NCBI RefSeq assembly: GCF_900142785.1 | Contig: NZ_FRCD01000004.1 | Coordinates: forward strand, 1 to 64,000 | Source of the DNA: Chryseobacterium carnipullorum | Lineage (GTDB): Bacteria; Bacteroidota; Bacteroidia; Flavobacteriales; Weeksellaceae | DNA: 64,000 nt | Direction of reading: 5' to 3' | Shown: positions 18,119 to 29,426 of the stretch, one piece after another | How the letters are laid out: each line of letters starts with the position of its first letter | How positions within the stretch are numbered: the stretch's first letter is position 1 | Translations under genes and position numbers: made by a program | Notes under the pieces: model-generated | Databases searched by the model: none | What the model was told of the DNA's origin: nothing | What the model saw: only the letters and a program-made list of their open reading frames with translations

Positions 18119-18441
18119 TTGAAAATTTTTACCTCTAAAAGTCGCAAAAGATGAAAATATACGATTTTCTTTCTTGTAATAGTAAATCTGTTAAACCACT
18201 TTAATAAGAAGGACTCATCATTCCCCTCCTCCGGAGGGGTGGCAAAAATTCTTTGAATTTTTGACGGGGTGGTCAAAAAGAACACGTATTTTTTGAATCA
18301 CTAAGACTCACCAGCGTAAAACGAAAATCTGTGTGGGTTAAAAAAAGTAAAATAGTAAGCAGGCAGAAACAGAAAGATTCCGCTCAAATGAATGAACAGA
18401 ACCTTTCTTCCTATCTATTATTATATGGACTACTTTAGAAA
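18119..18441 (+). other. Intergenic stretch between the MazG-like operon and leuB
   Basis: About 320 bases with no gene. It holds the GC-rich composite repeat listed at 18223-18273; the rest is AT-rich without recognisable signals. Confidence 0.5.
18223..18273 (+). repeat. GC-rich composite intergenic repeat
   Basis: A G/C-rich palindrome (CCCCTCCTCCGGAGGGG) is followed by a second inverted repeat (AAAAATTCTTTGAATTTTT) and ends GACGGGGTGG, which echoes the GGAGGGGTGG at the first arm. The base composition differs sharply from the AT-rich surroundings. I recall similar dispersed elements in flavobacterial genomes but cannot check copy number here; only one copy is seen in this window. Confidence 0.6.
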
Positions 18442-19566
18442 TTAAACGATCGTAGACTTTCCGATCTTGATATTTTCGAAATTATAATAGGATTTTTCTG
18501 AATATTTAATATAATCTGCAATAAAACTTCCTACTTCACCGGTAGAATAATGCTGTTCAGTATTGAGATCAACCGTAACGTATCCGTTTTCTATAGAATG
18601 TTCCACCGCTCTTCTTAATTTATCTGCCGCTTCTGGAAGTTCAAGATAATCAAGCATCATGGCTGTACTTAAAATTGATGCTACAGGATTGGCAATACCC
18701 TTTCCTTTGGCTTGCGGATAAGAACCGTGGATGGGTTCAAAAAGCGCATTTTCCTCACCTATTGACGCTGATGGAAGAAGTCCGATAGAACCTCCGATAA
18801 CACTGGCTTCATCTGAAATGATATCCCCGAACATATTTTCAGTTAAAATAACATCAAACTGTTTAGGATTCAGAATCAGCTGCATAGCCGCATTATCTAC
18901 AAATAGATAATCAAGCTGTACATCGGGATACTGAGAAGCAATTTTCTGACAGGTTTTTCTCCAAAGCCTTGAAGTATCCAAAACATTAGCCTTATCAACC
19001 AGCGTAAGCTTCTTTTTCCTTTTCTCTGCTTCTTTAAAAGCCATATGAGCGATTGGTATAATTTCTTCAGTGCTGTATTTACAGACGTCATAGGCATATT
19101 TACCATCAGGATCTGTAAATTTTTCACCGAAATAAATACCACTTACCAATTCTCTGAAAATCTGAATATCCGTTCCTTCAATAATCTCTCTTTTTAAAGG
19201 ACTTTTATCGATCAGTGAAAGATACGTTTTCAAAGGTCTGATGTTGGCATATAAACCTAACTCTTTACGCAGCTTCAGAAGGCCTTGCTCAGGCCTTACC
19301 TTTGCCTCAGGATTATTGTCGAAAACCGGATCACCGATGGCCCCGAACAATACCGCATCTGAATCTTTGCAGATTTTCAATGTTTCGTCAGGAAGCGGAT
19401 CTCCCGTTTTAAAAATGGCTTCAGCGCCCATTAATCCATAAGAATACTGAAAGGCGCATTGGAATACTTCGGCCACAGCATCCAGTATTTTAATGCTTTC
19501 AGTGACCACTTCAGGTCCTATCCCGTCTCCCGGAAGAACCGCTATTTTAAAATAACTGTTGCTCAT
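18442..19566 (-). CDS. leuB: 3-Isopropylmalate dehydrogenase
   Basis: Leucine pathway: oxidises and decarboxylates 3-isopropylmalate to 2-oxoisocaproate with NAD. 374 residues, normal length. Marks: [12 protein letters not shown] at the N-terminus, [14 protein letters not shown], and the metal/substrate motif with [23 protein letters not shown] and [18 protein letters not shown]. It is the last gene of leuACDB; its start overlaps the end of leuD by 20 bases, so translation is coupled. Confidence 0.97.
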   Translation of the reverse strand: MSNSYFKIAVLPGDGIGPEVVTESIKILDAVAEVFQCAFQYSYGLMGAEAIFKTGDPLPDETLKICKDSDAVLFGAIGDPVFDNNPEAKVRPEQGLLKLRKELGLYANIRPLKTYLSLIDKSPLKREIIEGTDIQIFRELVSGIYFGEKFTDPDGKYAYDVCKYSTEEIIPIAHMAFKEAEKRKKKLTLVDKANVLDTSRLWRKTCQKIASQYPDVQLDYLFVDNAAMQLILNPKQFDVILTENMFGDIISDEASVIGGSIGLLPSASIGEENALFEPIHGSYPQAKGKGIANPVASILSTAMMLDYLELPEAADKLRRAVEHSIENGYVTVDLNTEQHYSTGEVGSFIADYIKYSEKSYYNFENIKIGKSTIV

Positions 19567-20152
19567 ACTTTTGTGTTTTTAGTTCAAATTCTTTGATCGC
19601 CTGTTTTTTGCTGATTAGAAAATCAATATCGTCATAGCCATTGATGAGGCATATTTTTTTGTAAGAATCAAGTTCAAAAGTTTCTGTTTTACCATTAAAA
19701 CTGATGGTTTGCTTTTCTACATCCACCGCAATTTCAGCCTCAGGATTTTCAGTAATAGTCTTTAAAATTTCTTTCAAAAACTCTTCAGAAACTTTTACCG
19801 GAAGAAGTCCGTTATTTAGTGCATTTCCTTTAAAAATATCAGCAAAATAGCTTGATATGATGACTTTAAATCCATAATCTGTCAAAGACCAGGCTGCGTG
19901 CTCTCTGCTGCTTCCACACCCGAAATTATTTCCGGCAACCAGAATTTCTCCGGTATACTTAGGATTGTTCAATACAAAATCGGGATTAGGTTCTCCTGTC
20001 TGAATCGTAAACCTCCAGTCTCTGAACAGGTTCTCTCCAAAACCTTTTCGGTCAATGCTTTTCAGGAATCTGGCAGGAATAATCTGATCCGTATCTATAT
20101 TTTCTGCAGGTAACGGTACTGCACGGGATTGTATATAAGTTAATTTTTGCAT
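19547..20152 (-). CDS. leuD: 3-Isopropylmalate dehydratase small subunit
   Basis: Small (swivelling) subunit of isopropylmalate isomerase, partner of LeuC. 201 residues, family-sized. Typical blocks: [18 protein letters not shown] near the N-terminus and the substrate-recognition loop [14 protein letters not shown]. It lies 18 bases downstream of leuC and overlaps leuB. Confidence 0.97.
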   Translation of the reverse strand: MQKLTYIQSRAVPLPAENIDTDQIIPARFLKSIDRKGFGENLFRDWRFTIQTGEPNPDFVLNNPKYTGEILVAGNNFGCGSSREHAAWSLTDYGFKVIISSYFADIFKGNALNNGLLPVKVSEEFLKEILKTITENPEAEIAVDVEKQTISFNGKTETFELDSYKKICLINGYDDIDFLISKKQAIKEFELKTQKYEQQLF

Positions 20153-20170
20153 TTTGTCTGTTTGATCTGT

Positions 20171-21559
20171 TTAGTTTAAGCTTTCAAAAGCTGAAATTCT
20201 TCCTTCTATAGCGGCTTTCGCTGCTGTGAGTGGACTGGCAAGAATCGTTCTGGCTCCCTGTCCCTGTCTTCCTTCAAAATTCCTGTTCGAGGTTGATACG
20301 CAATATTGTCCTTCAGGGATTTTGTCATCATTCATCGCGAGACAGGCTGAACATCCGGGCTGACGAATCTGAAATCCTGCATCATTGAAAATCTTATCCA
20401 GACCTTCTTCATAAATTTGTTTTACGACCTGCTGCGACCCCGGAACAATCAGAGCCTTTACGCTTTCAGATTTATTTTTCCCTTTAATATATTGTGCTGC
20501 GGAACGGAAATCTTCTATCCTCGCATTGGTGCAACTTCCGATAAAGACATAATGTACTTTGATTCCCGAAACTTCCTGACCTGCTTTTAAACCCATATAC
20601 TGAAGCGCTTTTTCTTCAGATTCATTCTGAGGAACTGGGATCGCTTCATGAACTGAAATTCCCATTCCCGGATTAGTTCCATACGTGATCATTGGAAATA
20701 TTTCTGAAGCATCAAAAGTCAATTCTTTATCAAAAGAAGCTCCTTCATCCGTCTTAAGGGTTTTCCAATAGGCTAATTTCTCTTTCCACTCCTCTCCTTT
20801 CGGGGCGAATGTTTTTCCTTTTACATAGTCAAATGTCGTAGCATCCGGTGCAATCATTCCGCCTCTGGCTCCCATTTCAATGCTCATATTACAAACGGTC
20901 ATTCTCCCTTCCATCGACATTTCTTCAAAAACATTTCCTGCATATTCACAGAAATAACCCGTTCCGCCATCGGTTCCGATTTTGGAAATAATATAAAGAA
21001 TGACATCTTTCGCCTGAACATTTTCATTGAGTTCACCATTAACTGTAATCCGCATAGATTGAGGCTTATTCAACAACAGGCACTGACTGGCAAAAACCTG
21101 AGCAACCTGACTGGTCCCAATACCGAATGCTATAGCTCCGAAGGCACCGTGTGTAGAAGTATGGCTGTCTCCGCATACAATACTCATTCCCGGCTGCGTA
21201 ATTCCCAATTCAGGAGCGATGATATGAACAATTCCCTGGTATTGATGCCCTAATCCAAACAGTTCAACCTTATTTTTTTTGCAGTTCTCTGTAAGCTGCT
21301 CTACCTGATTTCTTGATAACTCATCCCTGATCGGCTGTTCCTGATGGAGAGTGGGGACATTGTGATCTGCTGTAGCGATAATTTGTTTGGGTCTGAAAAC
21401 TTCGAGATTTCTTGCTTCGAGCTCTGCAAAAGCCTGAGGACTTGTCACCTCATGAATCAGATGTTTATCTATATAAATAATTTGAGGTCCGTCAGGAATA
21501 GTTTCTACAACGTGAGCATCCCAGACTTTGTCAAAAAGTGTCTTTCTATTAGTATCCAT
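20171..21559 (-). CDS. leuC: 3-Isopropylmalate dehydratase large subunit
   Basis: Catalytic aconitase-like subunit that isomerises 2- to 3-isopropylmalate with a 4Fe-4S cluster. About 462 residues from the ATG at 21559; a TTG two codons upstream is less likely. Cluster ligands are visible in [14 protein letters not shown] and [11 protein letters not shown], and ADHNVPT and [12 protein letters not shown] are family blocks. Second gene of the operon, about 30 bases after leuA. Confidence 0.97.
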   Translation of the reverse strand: MDTNRKTLFDKVWDAHVVETIPDGPQIIYIDKHLIHEVTSPQAFAELEARNLEVFRPKQIIATADHNVPTLHQEQPIRDELSRNQVEQLTENCKKNKVELFGLGHQYQGIVHIIAPELGITQPGMSIVCGDSHTSTHGAFGAIAFGIGTSQVAQVFASQCLLLNKPQSMRITVNGELNENVQAKDVILYIISKIGTDGGTGYFCEYAGNVFEEMSMEGRMTVCNMSIEMGARGGMIAPDATTFDYVKGKTFAPKGEEWKEKLAYWKTLKTDEGASFDKELTFDASEIFPMITYGTNPGMGISVHEAIPVPQNESEEKALQYMGLKAGQEVSGIKVHYVFIGSCTNARIEDFRSAAQYIKGKNKSESVKALIVPGSQQVVKQIYEEGLDKIFNDAGFQIRQPGCSACLAMNDDKIPEGQYCVSTSNRNFEGRQGQGARTILASPLTAAKAAIEGRISAFESLN

Positions 21560-21590
21560 ATTCAATTTTCCTTGATTTTAAAATCAATTA

Positions 21591-22754
21591 TTATCCTATT
21601 TTTCTGCTGGAGGTTTCCATCATCATGTACAGATCATCATTTTTCACCTCTTTTTTCATGTCTGCAATTTTTAAAAACTCCTGATACAGATAATCCAGTT
21701 CATCTTTGGTAATATCATAACCAATATGTTTAAATCGGTACGCTAATGCAGAGCGTCCACTTCTGGCTGTAAGAATGATAGATGAAGCATTAACTCCCAC
21801 TTCTGCAGGATCTATGATTTCATAAGTTTCTCTGTTTTTAATGACACCGTCCTGGTGAATTCCTGAGCTATGGGCAAAAGCATTGGCTCCGACAATGGCT
21901 TTATTAGGCTGTACCGGCATTCCCATAAGATCAGAGACCATCAGACTCATTTCGTTCAGCATTTTGGAATCGATGTTCGTGTAAAGGTTTAAGTCTTTAT
22001 GCTGTTTAAGAATCATAACTACTTCTTCCAGAGCAGTATTTCCGGCTCTTTCTCCTAATCCGTTGATCGTACATTCAATCTGCCGCGCTCCGTTAATGGC
22101 TCCTGCAATTGAATTTGCTGTCGCCAGGCCTAAATCATTATGACAGTGACAAGACAAAACCGCTTTTTCAATTCCTTTTACATTTTCCTTCAGATATTTT
22201 ATTTTCTGTCCATATTCTTCGGGAAGGCAGTAACCTGTAGTATCAGGGATATTTAGCACTGTAGCGCCTGCTTTGATGACTTCTTCGCAAACCTTTGCCA
22301 GATAAGCATTATCCGTTCTTCCTGCATCTTCTGCATAAAATTCTACATCTTCCACGTAACTTTTCGCATATTTTACGGCTTCTACAGCACGTTCAAGAAT
22401 ATTTTCCCTTGTTGAGTTGAATTTATATTGAATATGAGAGTCAGAAGTTCCGATCCCGGTATGAATACGTGGCCTTTTTGCCAATTTTAGTGATTCAGCA
22501 GCGACGTCTATATCTTTTTTATTGGCTCTTGTGAGTCCGCAAACTTTTGCATTTTTTACCAGTTTTGAAATTTCTGAAACAGATTCAAAATCTCCGGGAC
22601 TTGAAATAGGAAAACCAGCCTCTATTACGTCAATCCCTAGCTTATCGAGTCTTTCTGCGATCATCAGTTTTTGTTTCGTATTCAGTTTACATCCGGGAAC
22701 CTGTTCCCCATCCCTCAGCGTAGTATCAAAAATTTCGATTTTTTCGGAATTCAT
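21591..22754 (-). CDS. leuA: 2-Isopropylmalate synthase, short form without regulatory domain
   Basis: Commits 2-oxoisovalerate and acetyl-CoA to leucine synthesis. At 387 residues it has the TIM-barrel catalytic domain ([13 protein letters not shown] at the N-terminus, metal-binding [25 protein letters not shown]) and a short linker (SSGIHQDGV), but stops before the C-terminal LeuA allosteric domain that senses leucine in the 500-residue forms. Short forms are known in Bacteroidota. Because feedback inhibition by the usual domain is absent, control may be at another level; no leucine leader peptide is visible upstream. Confidence 0.93.
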   Translation of the reverse strand: MNSEKIEIFDTTLRDGEQVPGCKLNTKQKLMIAERLDKLGIDVIEAGFPISSPGDFESVSEISKLVKNAKVCGLTRANKKDIDVAAESLKLAKRPRIHTGIGTSDSHIQYKFNSTRENILERAVEAVKYAKSYVEDVEFYAEDAGRTDNAYLAKVCEEVIKAGATVLNIPDTTGYCLPEEYGQKIKYLKENVKGIEKAVLSCHCHNDLGLATANSIAGAINGARQIECTINGLGERAGNTALEEVVMILKQHKDLNLYTNIDSKMLNEMSLMVSDLMGMPVQPNKAIVGANAFAHSSGIHQDGVIKNRETYEIIDPAEVGVNASSIILTARSGRSALAYRFKHIGYDITKDELDYLYQEFLKIADMKKEVKNDDLYMMMETSSRKIG

Positions 22755-22900
22755 AATGAAGTTTTTTACTTAATTTTGATCAAAACTACTGCTTACAATA
22801 TTTTTACGTTTTCAATTTTTCTGAAAATTACAATATTCAACAGCCAATAAAATAACCACATTTAATTAATAATCAATAATTTACATTTTACAAATTTACA

Positions 22901-24445
22901 ATGGCAGAATTGCAGAAAGATTTTTTGTTTGTCCTGATTAAATCATTAACTACTTCTGAAAAACGTCAGTTCAAGTTGTACGTGAACCGTCTCGGAATTA
23001 ATGTTGATGCTAAATTTCTGCTCCTATTCTCGGAACTGGATAAGATGAAAGAATATGATGAATACCCCATCATCGAGAAAAAAATTTCTACGAAACAACA
23101 GCTTTCCAACCTGAAAGCCCATTTGTACAAACAGATTCTGGTGAGCCTTAGAATGAATCCAAGTCATCAGAACTACAGGATACAGCTTCGGGAACAACTG
23201 GATTTTGCCAATATTTTGTATCAGAAAGGACTTTATAAACAGGCTTTAAAAATATTGGATAAGACTAAACAATCGGCATTAGAACTGGATGAAAAAAGTA
23301 TTGCTTCCGAAATTATTGATCTTGAAAAAGTAATTGAATCACAGTTTATTACCAGAAGTATAAAAGGGCGGGCTGATGAACTAATTGAGCAGTCTACCGA
23401 AATCAGCCGACAGAATCATTATGCCACGGAACTTTCCAATCTTTCGCTTAAACTATACAGTGAAATGCTTACGCATGGGTATGTAAAAAATGATGCGGAC
23501 CGGGAAAAAGTATTGGAGCTTTTCAATGATCAGATCCAAAAAATAAAGCTGGAAAAACTTAATTTCACAGAAAAACTCTGGTATTTCAAAGCCCACGTCT
23601 GGAAGAATCAGTTGCTTCAGGATTACAAGTACACATTAAAATATGCTCATCAATGGGTAGATCTTTTCCATAAAAAGCCTGAAATGATCTTTAGTCATCC
23701 GGTATGGTATATCAAAGGGAATACTTATCTTCTTAAGATTCTTTTTCTGTACGGAAATATCGATATTCTGGAAGAGCATTTCGAGAATTTCAACACCACC
23801 GTCAACGCTGAAAATTTTGCCCAGAATGAAAATCTGCAGGCTTTAATTTTCCTTACCCATTACAATACATTGATGAATATTCATTTTGTAAAAGGTGAAT
23901 TTTTTACCGGCACAAAACTTATTCCCGAGATTGAACTTAAAATGGACAGGCTCCGGGAAAGAATTGATGAGCACCACTTTATGATTCTTTATCTGAAAAT
24001 GTCGGCCATGCTTTTCGGAAGTAAAAACTTTGACAAATCCATTGAATATGCCATGAAGGTGGTTGAGTGCAAAGGAAATGTGCAGGAAGACCTTCTTTTT
24101 CATACCAGAATTCTGATTCTGATGGCGAAGTATGAATCCGGAAACGATGAAGACTATGATGAATTCATCAATTCAACGCTGAAATTTGCAAAAAAAATGA
24201 AAAAACCTGAGGCGTTCCACTTTGAAAGTATCCAGTTTTTTAAAAATATTAACAGTCTGGTTTTAAGCAATCAGCAGGAATCATTTGAAGTTTTTGATAA
24301 AGTTCTTGATGGCTTTTCTAAAAATGAATACTACAGGAGATCACTGCTGTATATTGATATCCACGGATGGGTACAATCTAAAGTAAGAAATGTGGATGTG
24401 ATTGAAATCATCAAACAGAAAGTAAGATATAAAAGGAAAAAATAA
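22901..24445 (+). CDS. Large alpha-helical protein, TPR-like, function unknown
   Basis: 514 residues, no signal peptide, almost entirely amphipathic helices with many Leu/Lys/Glu, for example FANILYQKGLYKQALKILDKTK which has the look of a TPR helix pair. I do not recognise a named family, though such proteins are widespread and conserved in Flavobacteriales. It is divergent from leuA (147 bases between starts) and monocistronic, with a terminator for the opposing gene after it. A cytoplasmic scaffold or regulator is a guess only. Confidence 0.75.
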   Translation: MAELQKDFLFVLIKSLTTSEKRQFKLYVNRLGINVDAKFLLLFSELDKMKEYDEYPIIEKKISTKQQLSNLKAHLYKQILVSLRMNPSHQNYRIQLREQLDFANILYQKGLYKQALKILDKTKQSALELDEKSIASEIIDLEKVIESQFITRSIKGRADELIEQSTEISRQNHYATELSNLSLKLYSEMLTHGYVKNDADREKVLELFNDQIQKIKLEKLNFTEKLWYFKAHVWKNQLLQDYKYTLKYAHQWVDLFHKKPEMIFSHPVWYIKGNTYLLKILFLYGNIDILEEHFENFNTTVNAENFAQNENLQALIFLTHYNTLMNIHFVKGEFFTGTKLIPEIELKMDRLRERIDEHHFMILYLKMSAMLFGSKNFDKSIEYAMKVVECKGNVQEDLLFHTRILILMAKYESGNDEDYDEFINSTLKFAKKMKKPEAFHFESIQFFKNINSLVLSNQQESFEVFDKVLDGFSKNEYYRRSLLYIDIHGWVQSKVRNVDVIEIIKQKVRYKRKK

Positions 24446-24449
24446 AATT

Positions 24450-24474
24450 GGTGGCTTCGGGACCCTCAGCCACC
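24450..24474 (-). terminator. Terminator of the dipeptidase gene
   Basis: GGTGGCT / AGCCACC stem with an inner GGG/CCC; on the minus strand it is followed by AATTTTATTTTTT. It starts a few bases after the dipeptidase stop. Confidence 0.75.
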
Positions 24475-24480
24475 ATACGG

Positions 24481-25461
24481 TTAAATACTTTCTATAAATT
24501 TCAAAGCATTTTTATAGCTGATCTTTTCCATAATTTCAGGAGAGAAATCCCTTTCAATCCTGTTGTTAATGGTATTCATTGCAGTTGCATCATCATATCC
24601 GGCAAAGAAAAAAGGATAACGTGATTTGTCAGGGTGGTTTTTACAATAGAAAAAATCGGCACCATAGGCAATAGTCTCTTCACCTCCCAGATCGAGTCCG
24701 TATTGAATGTGTTCATACAGTTTTTCAGGATTCGTCTCATCTACACAGTTTCGGATGAAGTTAAGCCCGATCAATCCTTTCCTTCTGATAATTTCTTTAG
24801 CAAGTTCATCAGGAAGATTTCTGTTTTTGTCATGAATGGCCCTGTAATTAGAATGGCTTGCCAGAATAGGAATATTGTAATTTTTCTGATCAATATAGTT
24901 TAGGATACCATAAGCCAACTTATCGCTTGTATGCGCCAGGTCAACAGGGATTCTTTTGTCTGAAATATAGTCAATCAGGACTTTTCCATCGTCTTTCAAT
25001 CCGGCTTCAGAATTGTTTCCACCCCCAAAACGGTTTTCGGTATGGTGAGTCATTCCAAGATAAAGAACTTTCTTTGTCTTTTCAATGATGGCTTCCAGGT
25101 TTTTAAATCCTGATTCTAAAGACTCATCTTCCCCACAAAAACCAGACGCATTTTCAATGGAAGCAATGACGCCTACTTTGTTTTCATTTTCAGAGGCTTT
25201 ATAATTATCCCCTTCAAATAAGAAGAAATTTTCATTGTTCAGCATCTCTGAAAACAGTTCACTCTGTTTTGCGGCATCTACGGTACTATTTTTCCCGGTC
25301 GCTGAGTATATGGCCATTACCTGGAGTTTTACATTTCCTTCTTTTAAGTAAGGAAGGGAGCACCCCAGCTCTTTATCATCAATGGTTGAACCGGGGCTTA
25401 ACAGATGGCATAATAAATCACAGTGCAGATCGATATTAAAGTTTCTCATATCATTATACAT
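24481..25461 (-). CDS. Membrane dipeptidase (peptidase M19)-like metallohydrolase
   Basis: A 326-residue cytoplasmic zinc dipeptidase of the renal dipeptidase family in the amidohydrolase superfamily. The N-terminal metal site is NIDLHCDLL (HxD); further ligands lie in LGMTHHTENRFGGG, VDLAHTSDK and ILASHSNYRAI. YGADFFYC near the C-terminus supplies the last Asp. The family cleaves dipeptides, including D-amino-acid ones. Two ATGs (25461 and 25449) could start it; the second begins right before the conserved sequence. Confidence 0.88.
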   Translation of the reverse strand: MYNDMRNFNIDLHCDLLCHLLSPGSTIDDKELGCSLPYLKEGNVKLQVMAIYSATGKNSTVDAAKQSELFSEMLNNENFFLFEGDNYKASENENKVGVIASIENASGFCGEDESLESGFKNLEAIIEKTKKVLYLGMTHHTENRFGGGNNSEAGLKDDGKVLIDYISDKRIPVDLAHTSDKLAYGILNYIDQKNYNIPILASHSNYRAIHDKNRNLPDELAKEIIRRKGLIGLNFIRNCVDETNPEKLYEHIQYGLDLGGEETIAYGADFFYCKNHPDKSRYPFFFAGYDDATAMNTINNRIERDFSPEIMEKISYKNALKFIESI

Positions 25462-25682
25462 ATTATCATTTCTTTTTTGAGGCAGTATCAGATTTTAGAA
25501 GGCAGAACTTTCCCTGTTTCAGAGCTTTCTTACTGGAAGACACTAAAGTATAAAGGTATTTCTCCATGAAAAAAATAGGGTAATAATGAATACATTCTAA
25601 ATCACAAAACCAATTTTGAAGATTCAATCGTAATTCTTATTTCAAATATACTTTAAATATAGCATATTAACTAAAAAATGCG

Positions 25683-25690
25683 TATTTTTG
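25683..25690 (+). promoter_or_regulatory. Promoter -10 box of thrS
   Basis: TATTTTTG (TAnnTTTG), 24 bases before the thrS ATG. The -33 element is not clear. Confidence 0.55.
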
Positions 25691-25714
25691 CATCTTAAAA
25701 TTTCTTAGTAAACA

Positions 25715-27634
25715 ATGATAAAAATTACACTTCCAGACAATAGTGTCAAAGAATTTGAGGGAGAAGTTACTCCTTTAGATGTGGCAAAATCTATAAGCGA
25801 GGGATTGGCTAGAAATACCATTTCCGCAGTTGTAAACGGCAAACAAGTAGAAACGACCACACCTATAACCACGGATTCAACGGTACAATTGTTAACCTGG
25901 AATGATGATCTTGGAAAGAAAGCGTTCTGGCATTCTTCTGCCCACTTGTTGGCGCAGGCGATCCTTGAATTTTATCCCAATGCTAAGTTGACCATCGGTC
26001 CTGCGATAGAAAGCGGATTCTATTATGATGTAGATTTTGGAGACGAAAGTTTATCTGAAAAGGATTTTGAGAAAATCGAAAAGAAAGTATTGGAAAATGC
26101 TAAAAAAGGTTCAACCTTCTCATTGTACCCTGTTTCTAAAGAAGAGGCATTAAAAGCCTATGCAGATAATCCTTACAAAGTTGAGTTGATCACGAATCTT
26201 AATGATGGCGAAATTACTTTTGTAACGCATGATGATTTTACAGACTTATGCCGTGGAGGACACATTCCAAACACCAATATTGTAAAAGCTGTTAAGATAT
26301 TAAATGCAGCAGGAGCCTATTGGAGAGGAAATGAAAAAAATCCTCAGCTGACAAGAGTGTACGGTATTTCTTTCCCTAAACAGAAAGAGCTTACTGAATA
26401 TCTTGAAAGACTGGAAGAAGCCAAAAGAAGAGATCACAGAAAACTTGGTAAAGAATTAGGTATTTTCGCTTTCTCTGAAAAAGTGGGTGCAGGTCTTCCT
26501 TTATGGTTGCCAAAAGGGACTGCTTTGAGAAGAAAACTGGAAAATTTTCTTTCTGATGCTCAGAAAAAAGGAGGGTATGAATTTGTCATGTCACCACACA
26601 TCGGTTCAAAAGAATTGTATGTAACCTCAGGACACTGGGATAAATATGGCGCAGACAGCTTCCAGCCTATCAAAACTCCAAATGAAGGGGAAGAATTCAT
26701 GCTGAAGCCCATGAACTGCCCTCATCACTGTGAAATCTACAAAACATCACAATGGAGCTACAGGGATCTACCAAAGAGATATGCAGAATTCGGGACGGTT
26801 TACAGATATGAGCAAAGTGGAGAACTTCACGGGTTGACAAGAGTTCGTGGATTTACTCAGGATGATGCTCACCTTTTCTGTACTCCGGATCAGCTTTCAG
26901 AGGAATTTGAAAAAGTAATTGATTTAACGCTTTATGTTTTTAAATCATTAGGTTTTGAAGATTTTGTAACTCAGGTTTCGTTAAGAGATCCTGATAACAA
27001 AGAAAAATATATCGGTTCTGATGAAAATTGGGAAAAAGCCGAAAACGCGATCATCAATGCAGCTGAGAAAAAAGGGTTGAAAACAATTGTAGAATACGGT
27101 GAAGCTGCATTCTATGGTCCGAAACTTGATTTCATGGTGAAAGATGCCTTAGGAAGAAAATGGCAGCTTGGAACCATCCAGGTTGACTATAACTTACCTG
27201 AAAGATTTGATCTTCATTATATCGGAAACGATAATGAGAAACACAGACCGGTGATGATCCACAGAGCCCCATTCGGTTCTATGGAGCGTTTTATCGCTAT
27301 TTTATTAGAAAATACGGCAGGAGATTTCCCATTATGGTTAAGCCCTGATCAGTTCATTATTTTACCGATCAGTGAAAAATACGTAGATTATGCAAAAAAA
27401 GTTTCACAATTTTTGGAAAATCACGATATTAGCGGTCTGATTGACGACAGAAATGAGAAAACGGGTAAAAAAATCCGTGATGCAGAATTGAAGAAGATCC
27501 CATTCATGCTGGTTGTAGGTGAAAATGAAGAGAATGACGGCACGATTTCTGTAAGAAGACGTGGAGAAGGAGATCTTGGAGTGATGAATATGGAAGATTT
27601 CGTCAATTATTTTAAGAAAGAAGCAGCAATATAA
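25715..27634 (+). CDS. thrS: Threonine--tRNA ligase
   Basis: Charges tRNA(Thr). 639 residues with full domain set: N-terminal TGS (about 1-62), the editing domain with [16 protein letters not shown] and the zinc-type CRGGH motif, the class II catalytic core with [34 protein letters not shown] and motif 3 [13 protein letters not shown], and an anticodon-binding C-terminus ([10 protein letters not shown]). It precedes infC by about 40-100 bases on the same strand, the common thrS-infC-rpmI-rplT arrangement. Confidence 0.98.
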   Translation: MIKITLPDNSVKEFEGEVTPLDVAKSISEGLARNTISAVVNGKQVETTTPITTDSTVQLLTWNDDLGKKAFWHSSAHLLAQAILEFYPNAKLTIGPAIESGFYYDVDFGDESLSEKDFEKIEKKVLENAKKGSTFSLYPVSKEEALKAYADNPYKVELITNLNDGEITFVTHDDFTDLCRGGHIPNTNIVKAVKILNAAGAYWRGNEKNPQLTRVYGISFPKQKELTEYLERLEEAKRRDHRKLGKELGIFAFSEKVGAGLPLWLPKGTALRRKLENFLSDAQKKGGYEFVMSPHIGSKELYVTSGHWDKYGADSFQPIKTPNEGEEFMLKPMNCPHHCEIYKTSQWSYRDLPKRYAEFGTVYRYEQSGELHGLTRVRGFTQDDAHLFCTPDQLSEEFEKVIDLTLYVFKSLGFEDFVTQVSLRDPDNKEKYIGSDENWEKAENAIINAAEKKGLKTIVEYGEAAFYGPKLDFMVKDALGRKWQLGTIQVDYNLPERFDLHYIGNDNEKHRPVMIHRAPFGSMERFIAILLENTAGDFPLWLSPDQFIILPISEKYVDYAKKVSQFLENHDISGLIDDRNEKTGKKIRDAELKKIPFMLVVGENEENDGTISVRRRGEGDLGVMNMEDFVNYFKKEAAI

Positions 27635-27673
27635 TATTGCTAAATAGAAAGTTAACCAATAAAATTTAATACA

Positions 27674-28234
27674 ATAGCACAAAGATTTAACAACAGGGGC
27701 CCACAGAGACGTCCTGTACAGGAGGACTTACACTTGATCAACGATAAAATTCGTGTGAGAGAGCTTCGTTTAGTGGGCGATAACGTAGAGCCGGGAATTT
27801 TTCCAATCGATAAAGCAAGACAACTTGCTACGGAACAGGAATTGGATTTAGTGGTAATTTCGGATAAGGCTGAACCTTTCATTGCAAGGATATTAGACTA
27901 TAAAAAGTTTTTATACGAGCAGAAGAAAAAGCAGAAGGAACTAAAAGCTAAGCAGGTAAAAGTGGTGGTAAAGGAGATCCGTTTCGGACCTCAGACCGAT
28001 GACCATGATTATGAATTTAAGAAGAAACATGCTGAAAAATTCCTTGAAGAAGGTTCAAAATTGAAAACCTACGTATTTTTTAAGGGACGTTCAATTATCT
28101 TTAAAGATCAGGGAGAAATCTTGCTTCTAAAACTGGCTCAGGAACTTGAGCACGTTGGAAAAGTGGATCAGCTGCCTAAGCTTGAAGGAAAAAGAATGAT
28201 CATGATGATGAGTCCTAAAAAACCAGCTAAATAG
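27674..28234 (+). CDS. infC: Translation initiation factor IF-3 with non-AUG start
   Basis: Binds the 30S subunit and enforces start-codon choice. No ATG exists in the N-terminal region. The frame is open from a TAA at 27653. Two starts are possible: ATA at 27674 ([14 protein letters not shown].., 186 residues, close to the usual 180) or TTG at 27734, which has an AGGAGG 9 bases upstream but removes the basic leader (166 residues). Conserved parts are [35 protein letters not shown] and [16 protein letters not shown]. Rare start codons in infC are a known autoregulation device, because IF-3 itself discriminates against them. Confidence 0.93.
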   Translation: MAQRFNNRGPQRRPVQEDLHLINDKIRVRELRLVGDNVEPGIFPIDKARQLATEQELDLVVISDKAEPFIARILDYKKFLYEQKKKQKELKAKQVKVVVKEIRFGPQTDDHDYEFKKKHAEKFLEEGSKLKTYVFFKGRSIIFKDQGEILLLKLAQELEHVGKVDQLPKLEGKRMIMMMSPKKPAK

Positions 28235-28269
28235 TTTTAATAGCCGTAAGGTCTATTTCCTATCATATA

Positions 28270-28300
28270 AAAAAGCCTCAAAATATTTTGAGGCTTTTTT
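28270..28300 (+). terminator. Terminator after infC
   Basis: AAAAAGCCTCAAAA / TTTTGAGGCTTTTTT stem, which separates infC from the downstream genes. Confidence 0.9.
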
Positions 28301-28437
28301 ATATTCAAAATTTATTAAGTTATTATTAAATATTATCTTAGATCAACATCCAATGAAACATATTGGCATACTTTTGTATTGTAAACAAGAAACAATACTC
28401 TTTGTTATATTATTAATAACTTAAAAATAAAAAAATA

Positions 28438-29265
28438 ATGAGCACACTTACATTAAAAGACGGAACGGAGATTTATTACAAAGACTGGGGGAAAGGACAA
28501 CCTATATTTTTTCACCACGGATGGCCATTATCCAGCGACGACTGGGATGCGCAGATGTTGTTCTTCCTGGAGCAGGGCTACAGAGTAATTGCCCATGACA
28601 GAAGAGGACACGGAAGATCTGAGCAGACTGCAGAAGGACATAATATGGATACTTATGCTTCTGACGTTGCCGAAATTGTTGAAGCCTTAGATCTTAAAGA
28701 CGTCATTCATGTGGGACATTCTACAGGTGGCGGAGAAGTGATCCGATACGTCGCTCAATATAGTAAAGGAAGGGCTTCAAAAGCTGTTTTAATAAGTGCA
28801 GTAACGCCAATTATGGTTAAAAGTGATAGTAATCCAAATGGTGTTCCCATGTCTGTTTTTGATGAGATCCGTCAAAATACAGCCACTCAGAGACAACAAT
28901 ATTTTGTAGATTTTTCATTAGCATTCTACGGTTATAACAGAGAAGGCGCTAAAGAATCTGAAGGAATCCGCAGAAACTGGTGGAGACAGGGAATGATGGG
29001 ATCTATTAAAGCGCATTATGACTGTATCAAAGCTTTCTCTGAAACAGATTTTACTGAAGATCTTAAAAGCACAGAGGTACCCGTTTTGGTATTGCATGGT
29101 GAAGATGATCAGATTGTTCCTTGCGAAATCACAGGGGTGGTCGCTGCAAAATTAGTTAAAAACGGAAAATTAATTACCTATCCCGGATTCCCTCATGGAA
29201 TGCCAACGACAGAAGCTGCGACGATCAATAAAGATCTTCTGGAGTTCTTTAAATCATCAACTTAA
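28438..29265 (+). CDS. Alpha/beta hydrolase, non-haem chloroperoxidase-like
   Basis: 275 residues, single alpha/beta-hydrolase domain. The oxyanion loop HHGWPLSSDDWD, the HDRRGHGRS block, the nucleophile elbow GHSTGG (Ser), the acid in LHGEDDQIVP and the C-terminal His in GFPHGMPTTEA are all as in cofactor-free haloperoxidases/perhydrolases; the natural substrate is probably an ester. No signal peptide. It sits between infC and rpmI, genes that are normally adjacent, with its own flanking terminator and promoter regions. Confidence 0.9.
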   Translation: MSTLTLKDGTEIYYKDWGKGQPIFFHHGWPLSSDDWDAQMLFFLEQGYRVIAHDRRGHGRSEQTAEGHNMDTYASDVAEIVEALDLKDVIHVGHSTGGGEVIRYVAQYSKGRASKAVLISAVTPIMVKSDSNPNGVPMSVFDEIRQNTATQRQQYFVDFSLAFYGYNREGAKESEGIRRNWWRQGMMGSIKAHYDCIKAFSETDFTEDLKSTEVPVLVLHGEDDQIVPCEITGVVAAKLVKNGKLITYPGFPHGMPTTEAATINKDLLEFFKSST

Positions 29266-29426
29266 ATTTCACAGAACATAAAAACCGGACTGCAGGTATA
29301 GATATCTGCAGTTCGATTTTTATAAATTCTCTACCCTATTCTATTCTATGAAAATATCGAATCTCCCACTGTTAAAGAAATTATTATAAAATCTATGATA
29401 CCGGGAAAAGATTGATGTTTTTTTTG

